In this document: positions 1 to 7,177 of the stretch, one piece after another
Layout of the letters: each line of letters opens with the position of its first letter
How positions within the stretch are numbered: position 1 is the first letter of the stretch
Origin: Thermoplasmatota archaeon
Lineage (GTDB): Archaea; Thermoplasmatota; Thermoplasmata; Thermoplasmatales; Thermoplasmataceae
DNA: 16,577 nucleotides
NCBI GenBank assembly: GCA_023379355.1
Contig: JAMCUD010000071.1
Location: 1-16,577, forward strand
Direction: 5' to 3'
Notes under the pieces: generated by a model
What the model was told of the DNA's origin: nothing
What the model saw: the letters and a program-made list of their open reading frames with translations, nothing else
Database searches by the model: none
Position numbers and translations under genes: made by a program

Positions 1-1978
1 GAACCCTGATGTTGGCGGTTCTACACTTAGTCTCAGCGGAAGCAATGGCCAATTTAACTATACCTTATTGCAGGGCGACAATTCCATAGCCCTTGAACCA
101 GGTGTATACTCGGTACATCTCTATAAATCCGGAGAAACAGTGATCCCGTCACAGTCCGTGATATCCGTCGTAAAGGACATGCCTTCACTCATCTACTTAG
201 GTTCTTACGCCTATTCCAGTGTCAACGTGACCGGTTCCAAAACAGCCTACCTATACAATGCATCAGGTACGCAGTTCACAAACCTGTCAAGAATATACAA
301 TGGAGAATACACGGTTTATGCATTCAACTCCACAAGGGGTGTTGCGGTATACATGGTAAACATAACCGGAAATACCACGCTAAGGCCATCCTACGGGCCA
401 TTCTTTTACGTCAACTTATCTAATAGCCTTCAGATTTCAGGAGGAAGTTATTCATTTGCCGGTAATGGCTTCAATATATCATTCCAGCAGGGCAGAATCG
501 CCATGCCATCGGGATCCTATACCATTACGTATACTGATCGAGTGTCAAACAGTTCTGGTTCGTTTATCATTAACGGATCAACCAAGCTATCCTTAAACTC
601 AAATTCGAACGTAATTATGCCAGTGAGTCAGCATGATTACCTGACCAATTTGCAAGGCTACGTTACGTACGGGGCATCGGCTTCAGCCTATTCCACTGTG
701 TTGTTGCTAAATTCCTCAGGGTCTATTACATACAAAACACATGCGAATTATCTTGGCTTCTATTCAATGAATGTCAATACAGGACAGTATACTATCTATG
801 CGCTGAATAATGCTACTTCAACCGGATTCTTTGGATCAATCTCAATACCTAGCTTCACTGCTTCCTACGAGGAAAATGTTACCATGCTTCCTGCGTACCA
901 GGAGCAGATTTCAGTTAACATCGGACCAAGTATCATATATCATACAGTTACGGTAACTGCTGGAAATTCAGTTTACAGTTTCAATTCAAGCGTTGGCAGT
1001 ATTGTACTTCCGAGAGGAAATTATACGTTCTCCTCATCACTGTCGAGTACGACCACGGCATCTAACGGTACCTCAATCAGTGTAAGTTATTCGCAGTCAG
1101 AGACTTTATACGTCGACAGCGCCCAGTCAATACAGATATCGTTGCAGCTTGTGGTATATCATGCTTTCAGTCTCAAGCTCGACACTCCAGTCCAGGCCAT
1201 ACTGCCTGGCTCCAGTGAAACAGGAATCGTAACCATAACAAATCAGGGGAACTCGCTTGTCAATGTTACACTATCCTCAGGAAATGCTCAGTGGACCATC
1301 AAGTTCAATCAGACCAGCTTTATTCTGCAGCCTGGTCAATCTATGAACCTCACATTTAACGCTACTTTGACTGGAAAGGTCGAATCTGGCTCTCAGCAAA
1401 TTCCGGTTACAATTTCCTATGCCGGCGGCAGTACTTCAGCGTCCATACCCGTTAAGATTTTGCAGTCTCCGGGATATACCCTAAAGGAGAACCTCACTTC
1501 ATTCACAAAGAATTCAGACATATATCTTCCGGTGGCCGTGAACAACACGGGCAATCTTCCCCTGTCAGTAAATCTTAGCATAAATGATACAGTTCTTGGA
1601 AACTATGGATGGGTGGGCGCACTTTCTTACAACAATACCACAGTATCCGCTTCTAGCGGGCATACTGTATGGGCAAACATAACAGTGGGATACAATAGTT
1701 CAAAGGTGATATATGTCGTCCTTTCACCAAATGCTTCGGCCCCAATTAAGAGCTTCAGCTTCCAATTATCTGCTGCAGGATCGGGTATCAGGGAGAACAT
1801 TACCATGGAAGTCTCTTCACCTTCGCTGTCATCAATCTCCCCATATCCGGTGGGACCTGGTGTTGTCGGGAATTACACTGGAAACCCCTATGAAAGCCTG
1901 ATTATAGGGTTGGTTATCATTGCAGTGGCAGTGGTTGCAGGAATTGGGATAGCCGGTTACAGGGGGAGAAAGAAATGA
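1..1978 (+). CDS. Large secreted, membrane-anchored beta-sandwich repeat protein (5'-partial)
   Basis: The reading frame is open from base 2 to the stop at 1976-1978, so the N-terminus lies before the window; a TTG at 68 is not a credible start. The 658 visible residues are rich in Ser, Thr, Asn, Tyr and Gly, with many N-x-S/T sequons. A strand pattern recurs in the first half: GVYSVHLY, GEYTVYAF, GSYTITYT, GQYTIYAL, GNYTFSSS, each after a turn with Pro, Asn or Gly. This suggests tandem small beta-sandwiches of the PEGA or carboxypeptidase-regulatory kind. Bases about 1164-1470 resemble a NEW3/CARDB-type domain, and 1471-1830 another. The protein ends with a hydrophobic helix (LIIGLVIIAVAVVAGIGIAG) and the basic tail YRGRKK, so it is anchored with a short cytoplasmic tail. 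It overlaps the next gene by ATGA. A surface or S-layer-associated role is inferred; the ligand is unknown. Confidence 0.8.
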   Translation, partial: NPDVGGSTLSLSGSNGQFNYTLLQGDNSIALEPGVYSVHLYKSGETVIPSQSVISVVKDMPSLIYLGSYAYSSVNVTGSKTAYLYNASGTQFTNLSRIYNGEYTVYAFNSTRGVAVYMVNITGNTTLRPSYGPFFYVNLSNSLQISGGSYSFAGNGFNISFQQGRIAMPSGSYTITYTDRVSNSSGSFIINGSTKLSLNSNSNVIMPVSQHDYLTNLQGYVTYGASASAYSTVLLLNSSGSITYKTHANYLGFYSMNVNTGQYTIYALNNATSTGFFGSISIPSFTASYEENVTMLPAYQEQISVNIGPSIIYHTVTVTAGNSVYSFNSSVGSIVLPRGNYTFSSSLSSTTTASNGTSISVSYSQSETLYVDSAQSIQISLQLVVYHAFSLKLDTPVQAILPGSSETGIVTITNQGNSLVNVTLSSGNAQWTIKFNQTSFILQPGQSMNLTFNATLTGKVESGSQQIPVTISYAGGSTSASIPVKILQSPGYTLKENLTSFTKNSDIYLPVAVNNTGNLPLSVNLSINDTVLGNYGWVGALSYNNTTVSASSGHTVWANITVGYNSSKVIYVVLSPNASAPIKSFSFQLSAAGSGIRENITMEVSSPSLSSISPYPVGPGVVGNYTGNPYESLIIGLVIIAVAVVAGIGIAGYRGRKK

Positions 1979-2751
1979 AGGTAAGGTTTGCAGTAATCGC
2001 ACTATCCCTTCTGGCAGTTCTTATCATAGGGTTTGCAGGATCATCAAGTGCAAGTTATATACCTCCGTTTTCATCTGCGGTAACGCTTCCGTCATACGCC
2101 ACGACCGGTCAAAACGTGACATTCTACGTTAACGACAGCCTGGGTTTCAATAATTATACGGTTACAGTTTACATCTCAGGGGAAAACCTGACAGGAGCCA
2201 GTCCGAGTACCTCGTATCATACCACGCATAAATCAGACCCTGACTTTGCAGTCAGCCTAAAGATGCCATCTTCTCCCCAGACAGTATATGTCACAGTGGT
2301 ATCAGGTGCAAACTACAGTTCCCACTATGTTCACAGGTCATACAGTTACACAGTTAACGTAATAGCCCCGATTATATTCTACGCAACAGTCAGTGACACA
2401 GGAACTGTTGCAATTCACAATCTGACCGTGGATTTCACTGTTGACGGTCAATTTGTTGGAACAGCAACAGCATCTTACATTCCTCCAGGGGGCTCTTACA
2501 CGGTTAACTTCACCTACGTTAACCCTTACCTAACCGATGGTGAACACACCTTAACCGTATCAGTAAACAACCCAGCTGTGAGCATAGACGGTTCAACCGG
2601 TTCATACACTACGCATTTCTACTACGGGAGCCCTCCAAATTATGACTGGATATATTACGTTGCTGCAGTCGTCGTTGCATTCATGATATTTCTTGCAATG
2701 ACCGCAGGAAGAAGATCAAACCTGCCAAATAGGCCAAAATGGAGAAAATAG
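1975..2751 (+). CDS. Secreted CARDB-like protein with signal peptide and C-terminal membrane anchor
   Basis: This 258-residue protein starts at an ATG overlapping the upstream stop (ATGA). A purine-rich Shine-Dalgarno stretch (GGGGGAG, 1962-1968) lies six bases ahead, which supports both the start and translational coupling. Residues 1-27 form a signal peptide: MKVR, a hydrophobic core, then a small-residue AGSSSAS region. Two beta-rich segments follow. The second (about 130-210) has the CARDB/Ig-like pattern of alternating strands with the phrases PPGGSYTVNFTYV and DGEHTLTVSVNN. A transmembrane helix lies near 225-245, followed by a basic tail (RRSNLPNRPKWRK). It therefore has the same topology as its neighbour: bulk outside, one anchor, basic cytoplasmic end. 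The pair probably forms one cell-surface complex. No catalytic motif is visible and I cannot name a function. Confidence 0.8.
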   Translation: MKVRFAVIALSLLAVLIIGFAGSSSASYIPPFSSAVTLPSYATTGQNVTFYVNDSLGFNNYTVTVYISGENLTGASPSTSYHTTHKSDPDFAVSLKMPSSPQTVYVTVVSGANYSSHYVHRSYSYTVNVIAPIIFYATVSDTGTVAIHNLTVDFTVDGQFVGTATASYIPPGGSYTVNFTYVNPYLTDGEHTLTVSVNNPAVSIDGSTGSYTTHFYYGSPPNYDWIYYVAAVVVAFMIFLAMTAGRRSNLPNRPKWRK

Positions 2752-2767
2752 TTGTGTGGTCAAATAA

Positions 2768-3430
2768 CTAGAGGTTTGACGAGTTCCTCATCTGGCTCTT
2801 AAGGGTCTTAAATTCCCTCTCAAACATATTTTTTCTGCTCACGTTTGAAAAAGGACTGGACAGAACATATCTTCTTTCTGTAATTGCAATTCTTGCAGCA
2901 GACAATGCATTGTCGTGTATTTTATGGGGAAAACTGGTATTTTTTTCATCCACTATCTGTATATTTAACTTCAAGGCCAGAAGGCTTTTTATTATGAAAT
3001 CCCTGTTGGGGGCGTCCCCATTGCCTATCTTTACCTGAAGGTTCTGGAATGAATACGAGTTGACGATCTTTGAAACGTGGCGTGAAAGGTCATCTCGAGA
3101 TGGGCATTCGAAGGCCTCCATCAGAATATCGTCCGCAAACACGGCTACGCCAGGGTATGGGCCCGGATCGATGCCGATAGTTAGAGTTGTAAATCTTTCC
3201 TTGGAGAAGAGACTGGCAAGCGATGAGCGCAGGGCATCCAGGGGAGTATCACCCTTGAACTGATTATTAGCCTGAAAGCTGTCCCTGCTCGAACTCAAGA
3301 CGACATTCACATCCGGAGGTTGGAAGGAAGACTCCGAAAGGCTGACAAATGGAAGTTCCCAGGACTTCAAGAGCTCTATGACATCATGATAAAACTTGAA
3401 GTCTGAAGTAAGGACTCCTATACGTGCCAT
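2768..3430 (-). CDS. RuvC/YqgF-like RNase H-fold protein, putative nuclease
   Basis: The protein has 220 residues. Residues 1-75 form a leading domain I do not recognise. From about 80 the RNase H fold of the RuvC/YqgF superfamily is visible: strand TLTIGIDPGPYPGVAVF with Asp88 in the GIDPG position, Glu105 at the end of the next strand, KIGNGDAPNRD at 134-144, VDEKNTS at 160-166 (like the DERLTT block of YqgF) and HDNALSAARIA at 172-182 (like the C-terminal His/Asp helix of RuvC). Acidic residues are thus present at the expected metal sites (D88, E105, E162, D173), and nuclease activity is plausible but inferred. It is much shorter than archaeal COG2433 proteins of the same superfamily. A TATA-like box centred 25 nt upstream of the ATG suggests a leaderless, single-gene transcript. 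It converges on the secreted pair with 16 bases between. Confidence 0.75.
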   Translation of the reverse strand: MARIGVLTSDFKFYHDVIELLKSWELPFVSLSESSFQPPDVNVVLSSSRDSFQANNQFKGDTPLDALRSSLASLFSKERFTTLTIGIDPGPYPGVAVFADDILMEAFECPSRDDLSRHVSKIVNSYSFQNLQVKIGNGDAPNRDFIIKSLLALKLNIQIVDEKNTSFPHKIHDNALSAARIAITERRYVLSSPFSNVSRKNMFEREFKTLKSQMRNSSNL

Positions 3431-3451
3431 TCATTTCATAATTCTACAAGG

Positions 3452-3459
3452 ATTTAAAT
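3452..3459 (-). promoter_or_regulatory. TATA-like box for the RuvC/YqgF-like gene
   Basis: The palindromic box ATTTAAAT is centred about 25 nt upstream of the ATG whose first base is 3430. This is the spacing expected when an archaeal transcript begins at, or within a base or two of, the start codon. No Shine-Dalgarno sequence lies between them, in keeping with leaderless translation. Confidence 0.55.
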
Positions 3460-3526
3460 GTTTTCCCACGGAATGGTATCCTAAGTACCTTGATTAACAA
3501 TAATGCCAATCCAGGCCGGCAGTAAC

Positions 3527-3536
3527 GATTAATAAT
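3527..3536 (+). promoter_or_regulatory. Possible TATA box for the rhodanese gene
   Basis: GATTAATAAT lies about 20-28 nt before the ATG at 3555, and the intervening sequence has no clear Shine-Dalgarno match. A leaderless promoter is likely by analogy with the divergent gene. The remaining space between the two divergent starts (3460-3526) shows no open reading frame or obvious structure. Confidence 0.4.
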
Positions 3537-3554
3537 CTGGATTGATAGTGGTTT

Positions 3555-3902
3555 ATGGGATTTTTCGATTATTTCAGGACGCCGGAAGGGTTGGTGGAAT
3601 ACACTCCAGAGGATTTCAAGAAGGCAATGTCAGAAGGCGGTCACAGAATCATAGATGTCAGGACAACTGCAGAATATAAAAGGGAACACATAGATGGAGT
3701 GGAGCTAATAACACTGGGTAAGCTCAAAAAGACACTTGACAGTCTGGACAGGAATTCCAGCTACCTGCTTGTATGTGCGACAGGGCACAGGAGCAGAGCA
3801 GCCGCGGCTGCAATGCGGAGAAAAGGATTCAATAAAATAGGGCACCTAAAGGGGGGAATGTCTGCCTGGAACTCATTCTACGGCCGCAAGAGGGAAAAGT
3901 AA
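3555..3902 (+). CDS. Single-domain rhodanese-like sulfurtransferase
   Basis: This 115-residue protein consists of one rhodanese domain. Visible family marks are the N-terminal helix after the TPEDF stretch, the strand RIIDVRTTAEYKREHIDG (31-48; the Asp-Val-Arg CH2A-type motif), the strand LLVCATGHRSR with the putative persulfide-forming Cys74 at the head of the CATGHRS loop, and the C-terminal GHLKGGMSAW motif (97-105). All elements needed for sulfur-transfer chemistry are present. There is no signal peptide or membrane segment, so it is cytosolic. Small rhodaneses of this type move sulfane sulfur or bind thiols; the physiological donor and acceptor cannot be read here. The stop is one base away from the end of the convergent methyltransferase gene. 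Confidence 0.9.
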   Translation: MGFFDYFRTPEGLVEYTPEDFKKAMSEGGHRIIDVRTTAEYKREHIDGVELITLGKLKKTLDSLDRNSSYLLVCATGHRSRAAAAAMRRKGFNKIGHLKGGMSAWNSFYGRKREK

Positions 3903-3903
3903 A

Positions 3904-4512
3904 TCATGAAAATATGCAGCAGATAAATCCTGCCTCTTCCAAGAACTCTGGATTTCTCCCTATGGTTTTGCCAAGGGATATGAAATCCTCCCTGTTCATT
4001 AGATGGTTCTTGACAAATCTTCTATTAAAACTTCCGTCATCGGTAACCTCGAATATCATGAAACTTCCTGACGGCTTAAGCCTTTTAAGTATCGGAAGGA
4101 CACTCTGTTCCCGGTCTTTCCAGTGATGAAAAGAAAGACTCGTATAGATAAGATCGAATTTCTCATCCCCAGGAATATGCCTGCTGCTGCCTACAACGAA
4201 CCTCACCCTGTCTGCAACTCCTGATCGGGCCGCTCTCCTATTGGCTATTTTAACCATGTGAGATGAGGGGTCAATGCCAAGGAACTTTCCCTGGTGCTGT
4301 TTAGCTATCTTCACAAGTGTTATGCCAGGACCGGATCCAATGTCCAGTACATTTTCAAAGTTCTGGGAGAGAACAGTGCGTTCTACAAAGTAATAAAATC
4401 TTCTTAAGGTAGGCACGGCCCTTACTACGCCATAAAATGAGGAGGAGATTGCGCCGAATTTTTCCTCACCGGGAAGATAGAGACCATATTTCCCAATTTC
4501 ATCATCAGTCAT
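3904..4512 (-). CDS. Class I SAM-dependent methyltransferase (UbiE-like fold)
   Basis: The protein has 202 residues. The Rossmann-type SAM-binding core shows motif I VLDIGSGPG (55-63), the acidic end of strand 2 FLGIDPSSHMV (77-87; Asp81 expected to bind the ribose), RVRFVVGSSRHIP (102-114), and the motif IV region FDLIYTSLSFHHW (119-131). A post-motif GSFMIFEVTDD strand follows at 149-159. The first 50 residues form a helical cap. The chain stops soon after LEEAGF at 191-196, where many relatives carry one more strand pair, so the C-terminus is short. The substrate cannot be inferred. The gene follows the RecJ-like gene by 60 bases on the same strand, but an AT-rich box upstream suggests its own promoter. 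Confidence 0.85.
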   Translation of the reverse strand: MTDDEIGKYGLYLPGEEKFGAISSSFYGVVRAVPTLRRFYYFVERTVLSQNFENVLDIGSGPGITLVKIAKQHQGKFLGIDPSSHMVKIANRRAARSGVADRVRFVVGSSRHIPGDEKFDLIYTSLSFHHWKDREQSVLPILKRLKPSGSFMIFEVTDDGSFNRRFVKNHLMNREDFISLGKTIGRNPEFLEEAGFICCIFS

Positions 4513-4538
4513 GGTATTTTTTTCCTATGCATTCCTCC

Positions 4539-4548
4539 AATATTATGT
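4539..4548 (-). promoter_or_regulatory. Possible TATA box for the methyltransferase gene
   Basis: ACATAATATT (minus strand) lies 27-36 nt upstream of the ATG at 4512 and would place transcription start only a few bases before the start codon. A GGAGG at 4534-4538 is 21 nt from that ATG, too far to serve it, and would fall outside such a transcript. Confidence 0.35.
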
Positions 4549-4555
4549 ATTCTGC

Positions 4556-4568
4556 CGTTAAAAATTTC
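4556..4568 (-). terminator. Weak T-tract after the RecJ-like gene
   Basis: On the minus strand an ATTTTTA run occurs within ten bases downstream of the RecJ-like stop codon. Archaeal transcription often ends on short U-tracts without a hairpin. The run is short, so read-through into the methyltransferase gene is possible. Confidence 0.25.
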
Positions 4569-4572
4569 AGTT

Positions 4573-5925
4573 TCAGCTATTGTTGGTGAATCCAGAACCT
4601 AGCTGCTCTCCTATTATCCTATTGGCAATTTCCACAAACTGCTTCTCTTTGCCTCTGGGAATGACAGCACCGGCAGCGATATCGTGACCGCCGCCCGTGC
4701 CTCCAACATCCTCTGCACTCTTCTTCATTACCACGGATAGATTCAGTCCCCTCTGCACCTGGCGCCTGGATCCTCTGGAAGATACCTTGGTATCAGCTGT
4801 ACCAACATTGAAACCAATTAGCGGTTTGTCCTGCTTCATTAGATAAAGCATCATGATTCCGCTTATGGCACCCGCCATTTCTGATTCCGGCGCATAGAAG
4901 TATCTCACATTGGTATCCTCGAACACCTCTTTTAAAGCCCGGTATGTATATTCTATCAATTTTGTCTTGAAGATTTTCCAGTTACTGGTCATCTCCTCCC
5001 TGACACTTTCATCACCCAGGAAGTATATGACTGGAATGGCATTCATTCCAACCTTGGCATTACCATCAACAATGGTGCTAATCTCCTTGGAGGTGAAGTC
5101 CCACCCGGGGAACTTCATCAGATCATTTTCCACATATTTTATGGCTTCTGGACCTGCATTCTGCCTTAGCAGTCTCCATGCCAGATATTCTGAGAGCACT
5201 CTTTTCTCATCCTCTGTAAGGTCAAAGATACCCTTGTTTCCCTCAATGCCCAATTTCTGAAGCTCTAATTTCACGTTTTCTGATTTTCCTGACAGATCAA
5301 AAAAGAAAGGATCTGTTGAGTAGGTGATTGACTCCTGGATTGTTTCCCCCTCCATGTTGAGGGTGTGCTCAGTCTTTCCGCTCTTTCCGTAGTTATCGAT
5401 AATGGTCCTGTTGAGACCCCTGAATCCGCCGATATCCTGCTTATCTGCTATTGCTCCTGATATCATGAACGGTATGAGGTCCGAATTGTTCTCGTCTATG
5501 GCAAGCGCCATAAGGAAAGCCATCGTTGCCCCGCATGCTTCCCGGGTTCCATCCACGCCATAATTCCTGGCATTTATGTTTAATCCCTTGAAGTTGTTTT
5601 CCCTGAAGAAATGGTGATCCAGGATCACAATGTTCGTATGCTCTTCAATGGATCCTGCCTGGTCGGATCCAGCATCAGCTATGATCGTGAATACATCTGG
5701 AAATTCCTCTACCCTTTCTCTGAATTTGACCGAATCCAGGTTTCTAATGAATCCAAGGTGGAAACGGATATTTTTTCTACGCAGAGCCTGGGCAAGGATA
5801 ATGGCTGCACTGCCTCCATCCCCGTCATAATGTGTTAATATCCGGACATAGTTGTTGGAAAGGATTCTCTGAGCCCCTTCCTTCAAGATGCTGTAAAATT
5901 TCTCGTCTAAAATGTCCTTTAGCAT
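4573..5925 (-). CDS. DHH/DHHA1 phosphoesterase, archaeal RecJ-like nuclease
   Basis: This 450-residue protein has the full DHH-family motif set: I, THYDGDGGSA (31-40); II, IIADAGSDQ (81-89); III, ILDHHFF (101-107); IV, SGAIADKQD (156-164). The C-terminal DHHA1 domain carries GGTGGGHDIAAGA (408-420). The acidic and His residues of motifs I-IV bind two Mn/Mg ions. Bacterial RecJ and archaeal RecJ-like proteins (including GAN, which joins GINS and MCM in some archaea) are nucleases that remove nucleotides from single strands, so a role in replication or repair is likely. Exact substrate and polarity cannot be deduced. The ATG starts four bases after the rps15 stop, so the two are surely co-transcribed. 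Adjacency of an archaeal recJ to rps15 recurs in other archaea (from memory, the MJ0977-MJ0979 region of Methanocaldococcus). Confidence 0.88.
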   Translation of the reverse strand: MLKDILDEKFYSILKEGAQRILSNNYVRILTHYDGDGGSAAIILAQALRRKNIRFHLGFIRNLDSVKFRERVEEFPDVFTIIADAGSDQAGSIEEHTNIVILDHHFFRENNFKGLNINARNYGVDGTREACGATMAFLMALAIDENNSDLIPFMISGAIADKQDIGGFRGLNRTIIDNYGKSGKTEHTLNMEGETIQESITYSTDPFFFDLSGKSENVKLELQKLGIEGNKGIFDLTEDEKRVLSEYLAWRLLRQNAGPEAIKYVENDLMKFPGWDFTSKEISTIVDGNAKVGMNAIPVIYFLGDESVREEMTSNWKIFKTKLIEYTYRALKEVFEDTNVRYFYAPESEMAGAISGIMMLYLMKQDKPLIGFNVGTADTKVSSRGSRRQVQRGLNLSVVMKKSAEDVGGTGGGHDIAAGAVIPRGKEKQFVEIANRIIGEQLGSGFTNNS

Positions 5926-5929
5926 TTCT

Positions 5930-6367
5930 TCATAAAACCTTTGCCAGGTTCCATTCGGGAGCTAATTTTCCCTCGCGCTTGTAGTATTTCACAAGCCTCA
6001 GTATTTTTGACATTATTAGCATCTGTCCCCTCTTATTGCTGAAATCCTTGGGATTCAGCTCTATGTGCCTTGACGCACTCTGGTATCTTCTTATGAGGTT
6101 GATAAGATCCTCTGGAACCTGGTCCCTGATCCCCGCATCAGCAAGAACCTGATTTACCTTTTTACCGAGCACAACTCTAGTTCCGGGAATACCGTACTGG
6201 TCCCTGAGCTTTATTCCAATCATCGATGAGGTGTTTCCTGCCTTCTTCAAATCCACTATCATCTTTGTTATTTCATCGTTTGAAAACTGTATCCAGTTTG
6301 GCTTCCCGGAGCTGTAAATCTTCCTTGACTTTGATTTTCCCCTCTTTCTGGTATGCATTCGTGCCAT
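5930..6367 (-). CDS. rps15: 30S ribosomal protein uS15 (archaeal/eukaryotic type)
   Basis: This 145-residue protein matches the archaeal/eukaryal form of S15, longer than the roughly 89-residue bacterial form. It begins [14 protein letters not shown], a basic tail typical of the archaeal branch. It continues with the [15 protein letters not shown] segment (50-64), the [24 protein letters not shown] helices (85-108) and the conserved C-terminal [24 protein letters not shown] (112-135). uS15 binds the central domain of 16S rRNA early in 30S assembly. The gene lies 77 bases after nep1, another small-subunit biogenesis factor, and four bases before the RecJ-like gene, with the likely order nep1-rps15-recJ. 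An AT-rich box about 30 nt upstream (6393-6400, AAGATTTA on the minus strand) could give rps15 its own promoter. Confidence 0.97.
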   Translation of the reverse strand: MARMHTRKRGKSKSRKIYSSGKPNWIQFSNDEITKMIVDLKKAGNTSSMIGIKLRDQYGIPGTRVVLGKKVNQVLADAGIRDQVPEDLINLIRRYQSASRHIELNPKDFSNKRGQMLIMSKILRLVKYYKREGKLAPEWNLAKVL

Positions 6368-6392
6368 TTTGATCCTAACCTTCAGGTCTACC

Positions 6393-6400
6393 TAAATCTT
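6393..6400 (-). promoter_or_regulatory. Possible TATA box upstream of rps15
   Basis: AAGATTTA on the minus strand is centred about 29 nt before the rps15 ATG. A second AT-rich stretch (GATTAATA) lies a few bases further upstream. Either could start a short-leader rps15-recJ transcript independent of nep1. Evidence is base composition and spacing only. Confidence 0.3.
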
Positions 6401-6444
6401 TACGGTATTAATCTATTTTTTGCAATTTTCCAGGACAACAGGTG

Positions 6445-7137
6445 TCACACTAAGTTAAAGTCCCTCTCGTACTGGCAGATTGTCTCCATGGCCACAGACC
6501 AAATTGTAAGTTCCTCGGGATATATGCATATGCCAGACCCCATGGAATAGACATCAGAAAGAAAATCCCCCTGGGAGAACCCCCCTATGATGACAGTCCT
6601 GTCCATCCCGTTTCCGCCTTTGAAGATCTCCCTTATGGAAGTACTGACACCCTTGGGAGAAAGTAGTATCGTGTCCCCCTTCCCCTGAGAAAGGGCCCGT
6701 TTCCAGTCCCCATGTTCTGTCTTCAAAAGGACTTCTCCCTCGCTGGCGATGACACCTTTATCGAATAGATCTTCAATGAGCCCGACAAATCTATTATATG
6801 ACTTTGGGAGCCTTGCTCTGGGATTTACGCTGATTATGATATCATTTCTTGTGTGTATTACGACATTCAGTTCTCCTCTCTTTGAAAGTATGGATTCCAG
6901 TGCAACCTGAAGCAGATGAAATATTATATCCGGTCTTCCACGCCTCGTGGATTCACCGGGAAATGTCCTCTCGATGGCTCCGTGCATGAAATTGCTATCC
7001 AAAATCATCTTTCCTGCGGGTTTCTTCCTCTTTTTTGCCTGAATCCTTACTGAATAGTCATTTATCATCTCAGCCGGGATAAGTTCAAGTTCTGCGTCAA
7101 CAACCAGAAGTGTGAGCATGATGGGGAAACCCGGCAT
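6445..7137 (-). CDS. nep1: Nep1 (Emg1) 16S rRNA pseudouridine N1-methyltransferase
   Basis: This 230-residue protein is a SPOUT-class methyltransferase of the Nep1 family. Matching blocks are LLVVDAELELIP (10-21), RRGRPDIIFHLLQVALESIL (65-84), HTRNDIIISVNPRARLPKSY (95-114) followed by NRFVGLIEDLF, then the SAM-binding knot elements ILLSPKG (157-163), VIIGGFSQGDF (182-192) and the C-terminal ELTIWSVAMETICQYE (209-224). Nep1 methylates N1 of a conserved pseudouridine in helix 35 of small-subunit rRNA and assists 30S assembly. The start at 7137 is preferred over the internal ATG at 7119 because AAGGAGAT lies nine bases before it and nothing similar precedes the other. It is divergent from cobO with only 40 bases between, and is followed by rps15, a coherent ribosome-biogenesis context. 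Confidence 0.93.
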   Translation of the reverse strand: MPGFPIMLTLLVVDAELELIPAEMINDYSVRIQAKKRKKPAGKMILDSNFMHGAIERTFPGESTRRGRPDIIFHLLQVALESILSKRGELNVVIHTRNDIIISVNPRARLPKSYNRFVGLIEDLFDKGVIASEGEVLLKTEHGDWKRALSQGKGDTILLSPKGVSTSIREIFKGGNGMDRTVIIGGFSQGDFLSDVYSMGSGICIYPEELTIWSVAMETICQYERDFNLV

Positions 7138-7145
7138 TGTTAATA

Positions 7146-7153
7146 TCTCCTTG
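7146..7153 (-). promoter_or_regulatory. Shine-Dalgarno site of nep1
   Basis: AAGGAGAT on the minus strand, about eight to nine bases before the ATG at 7137, matches the archaeal 16S 3' end. It decides the nep1 start and shows that this gene, unlike most neighbours, has a leader. The transcript must therefore begin inside or beyond the 40-base divergent gap. Confidence 0.6.
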
Positions 7154-7177
7154 CTGCATTACCAGAAAATGGTCTAA

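Noticed and set aside
68..70. TTG at 68 as the start of the first surface protein
   Set aside because: The frame is open to the window edge and the upstream residues have the same composition; no signal peptide follows this TTG, so the gene is simply cut.
4910..5260. 116-codon frame opposite the RecJ-like gene
   Set aside because: It is a reverse-strand shadow of a conserved coding region and lacks any family features.
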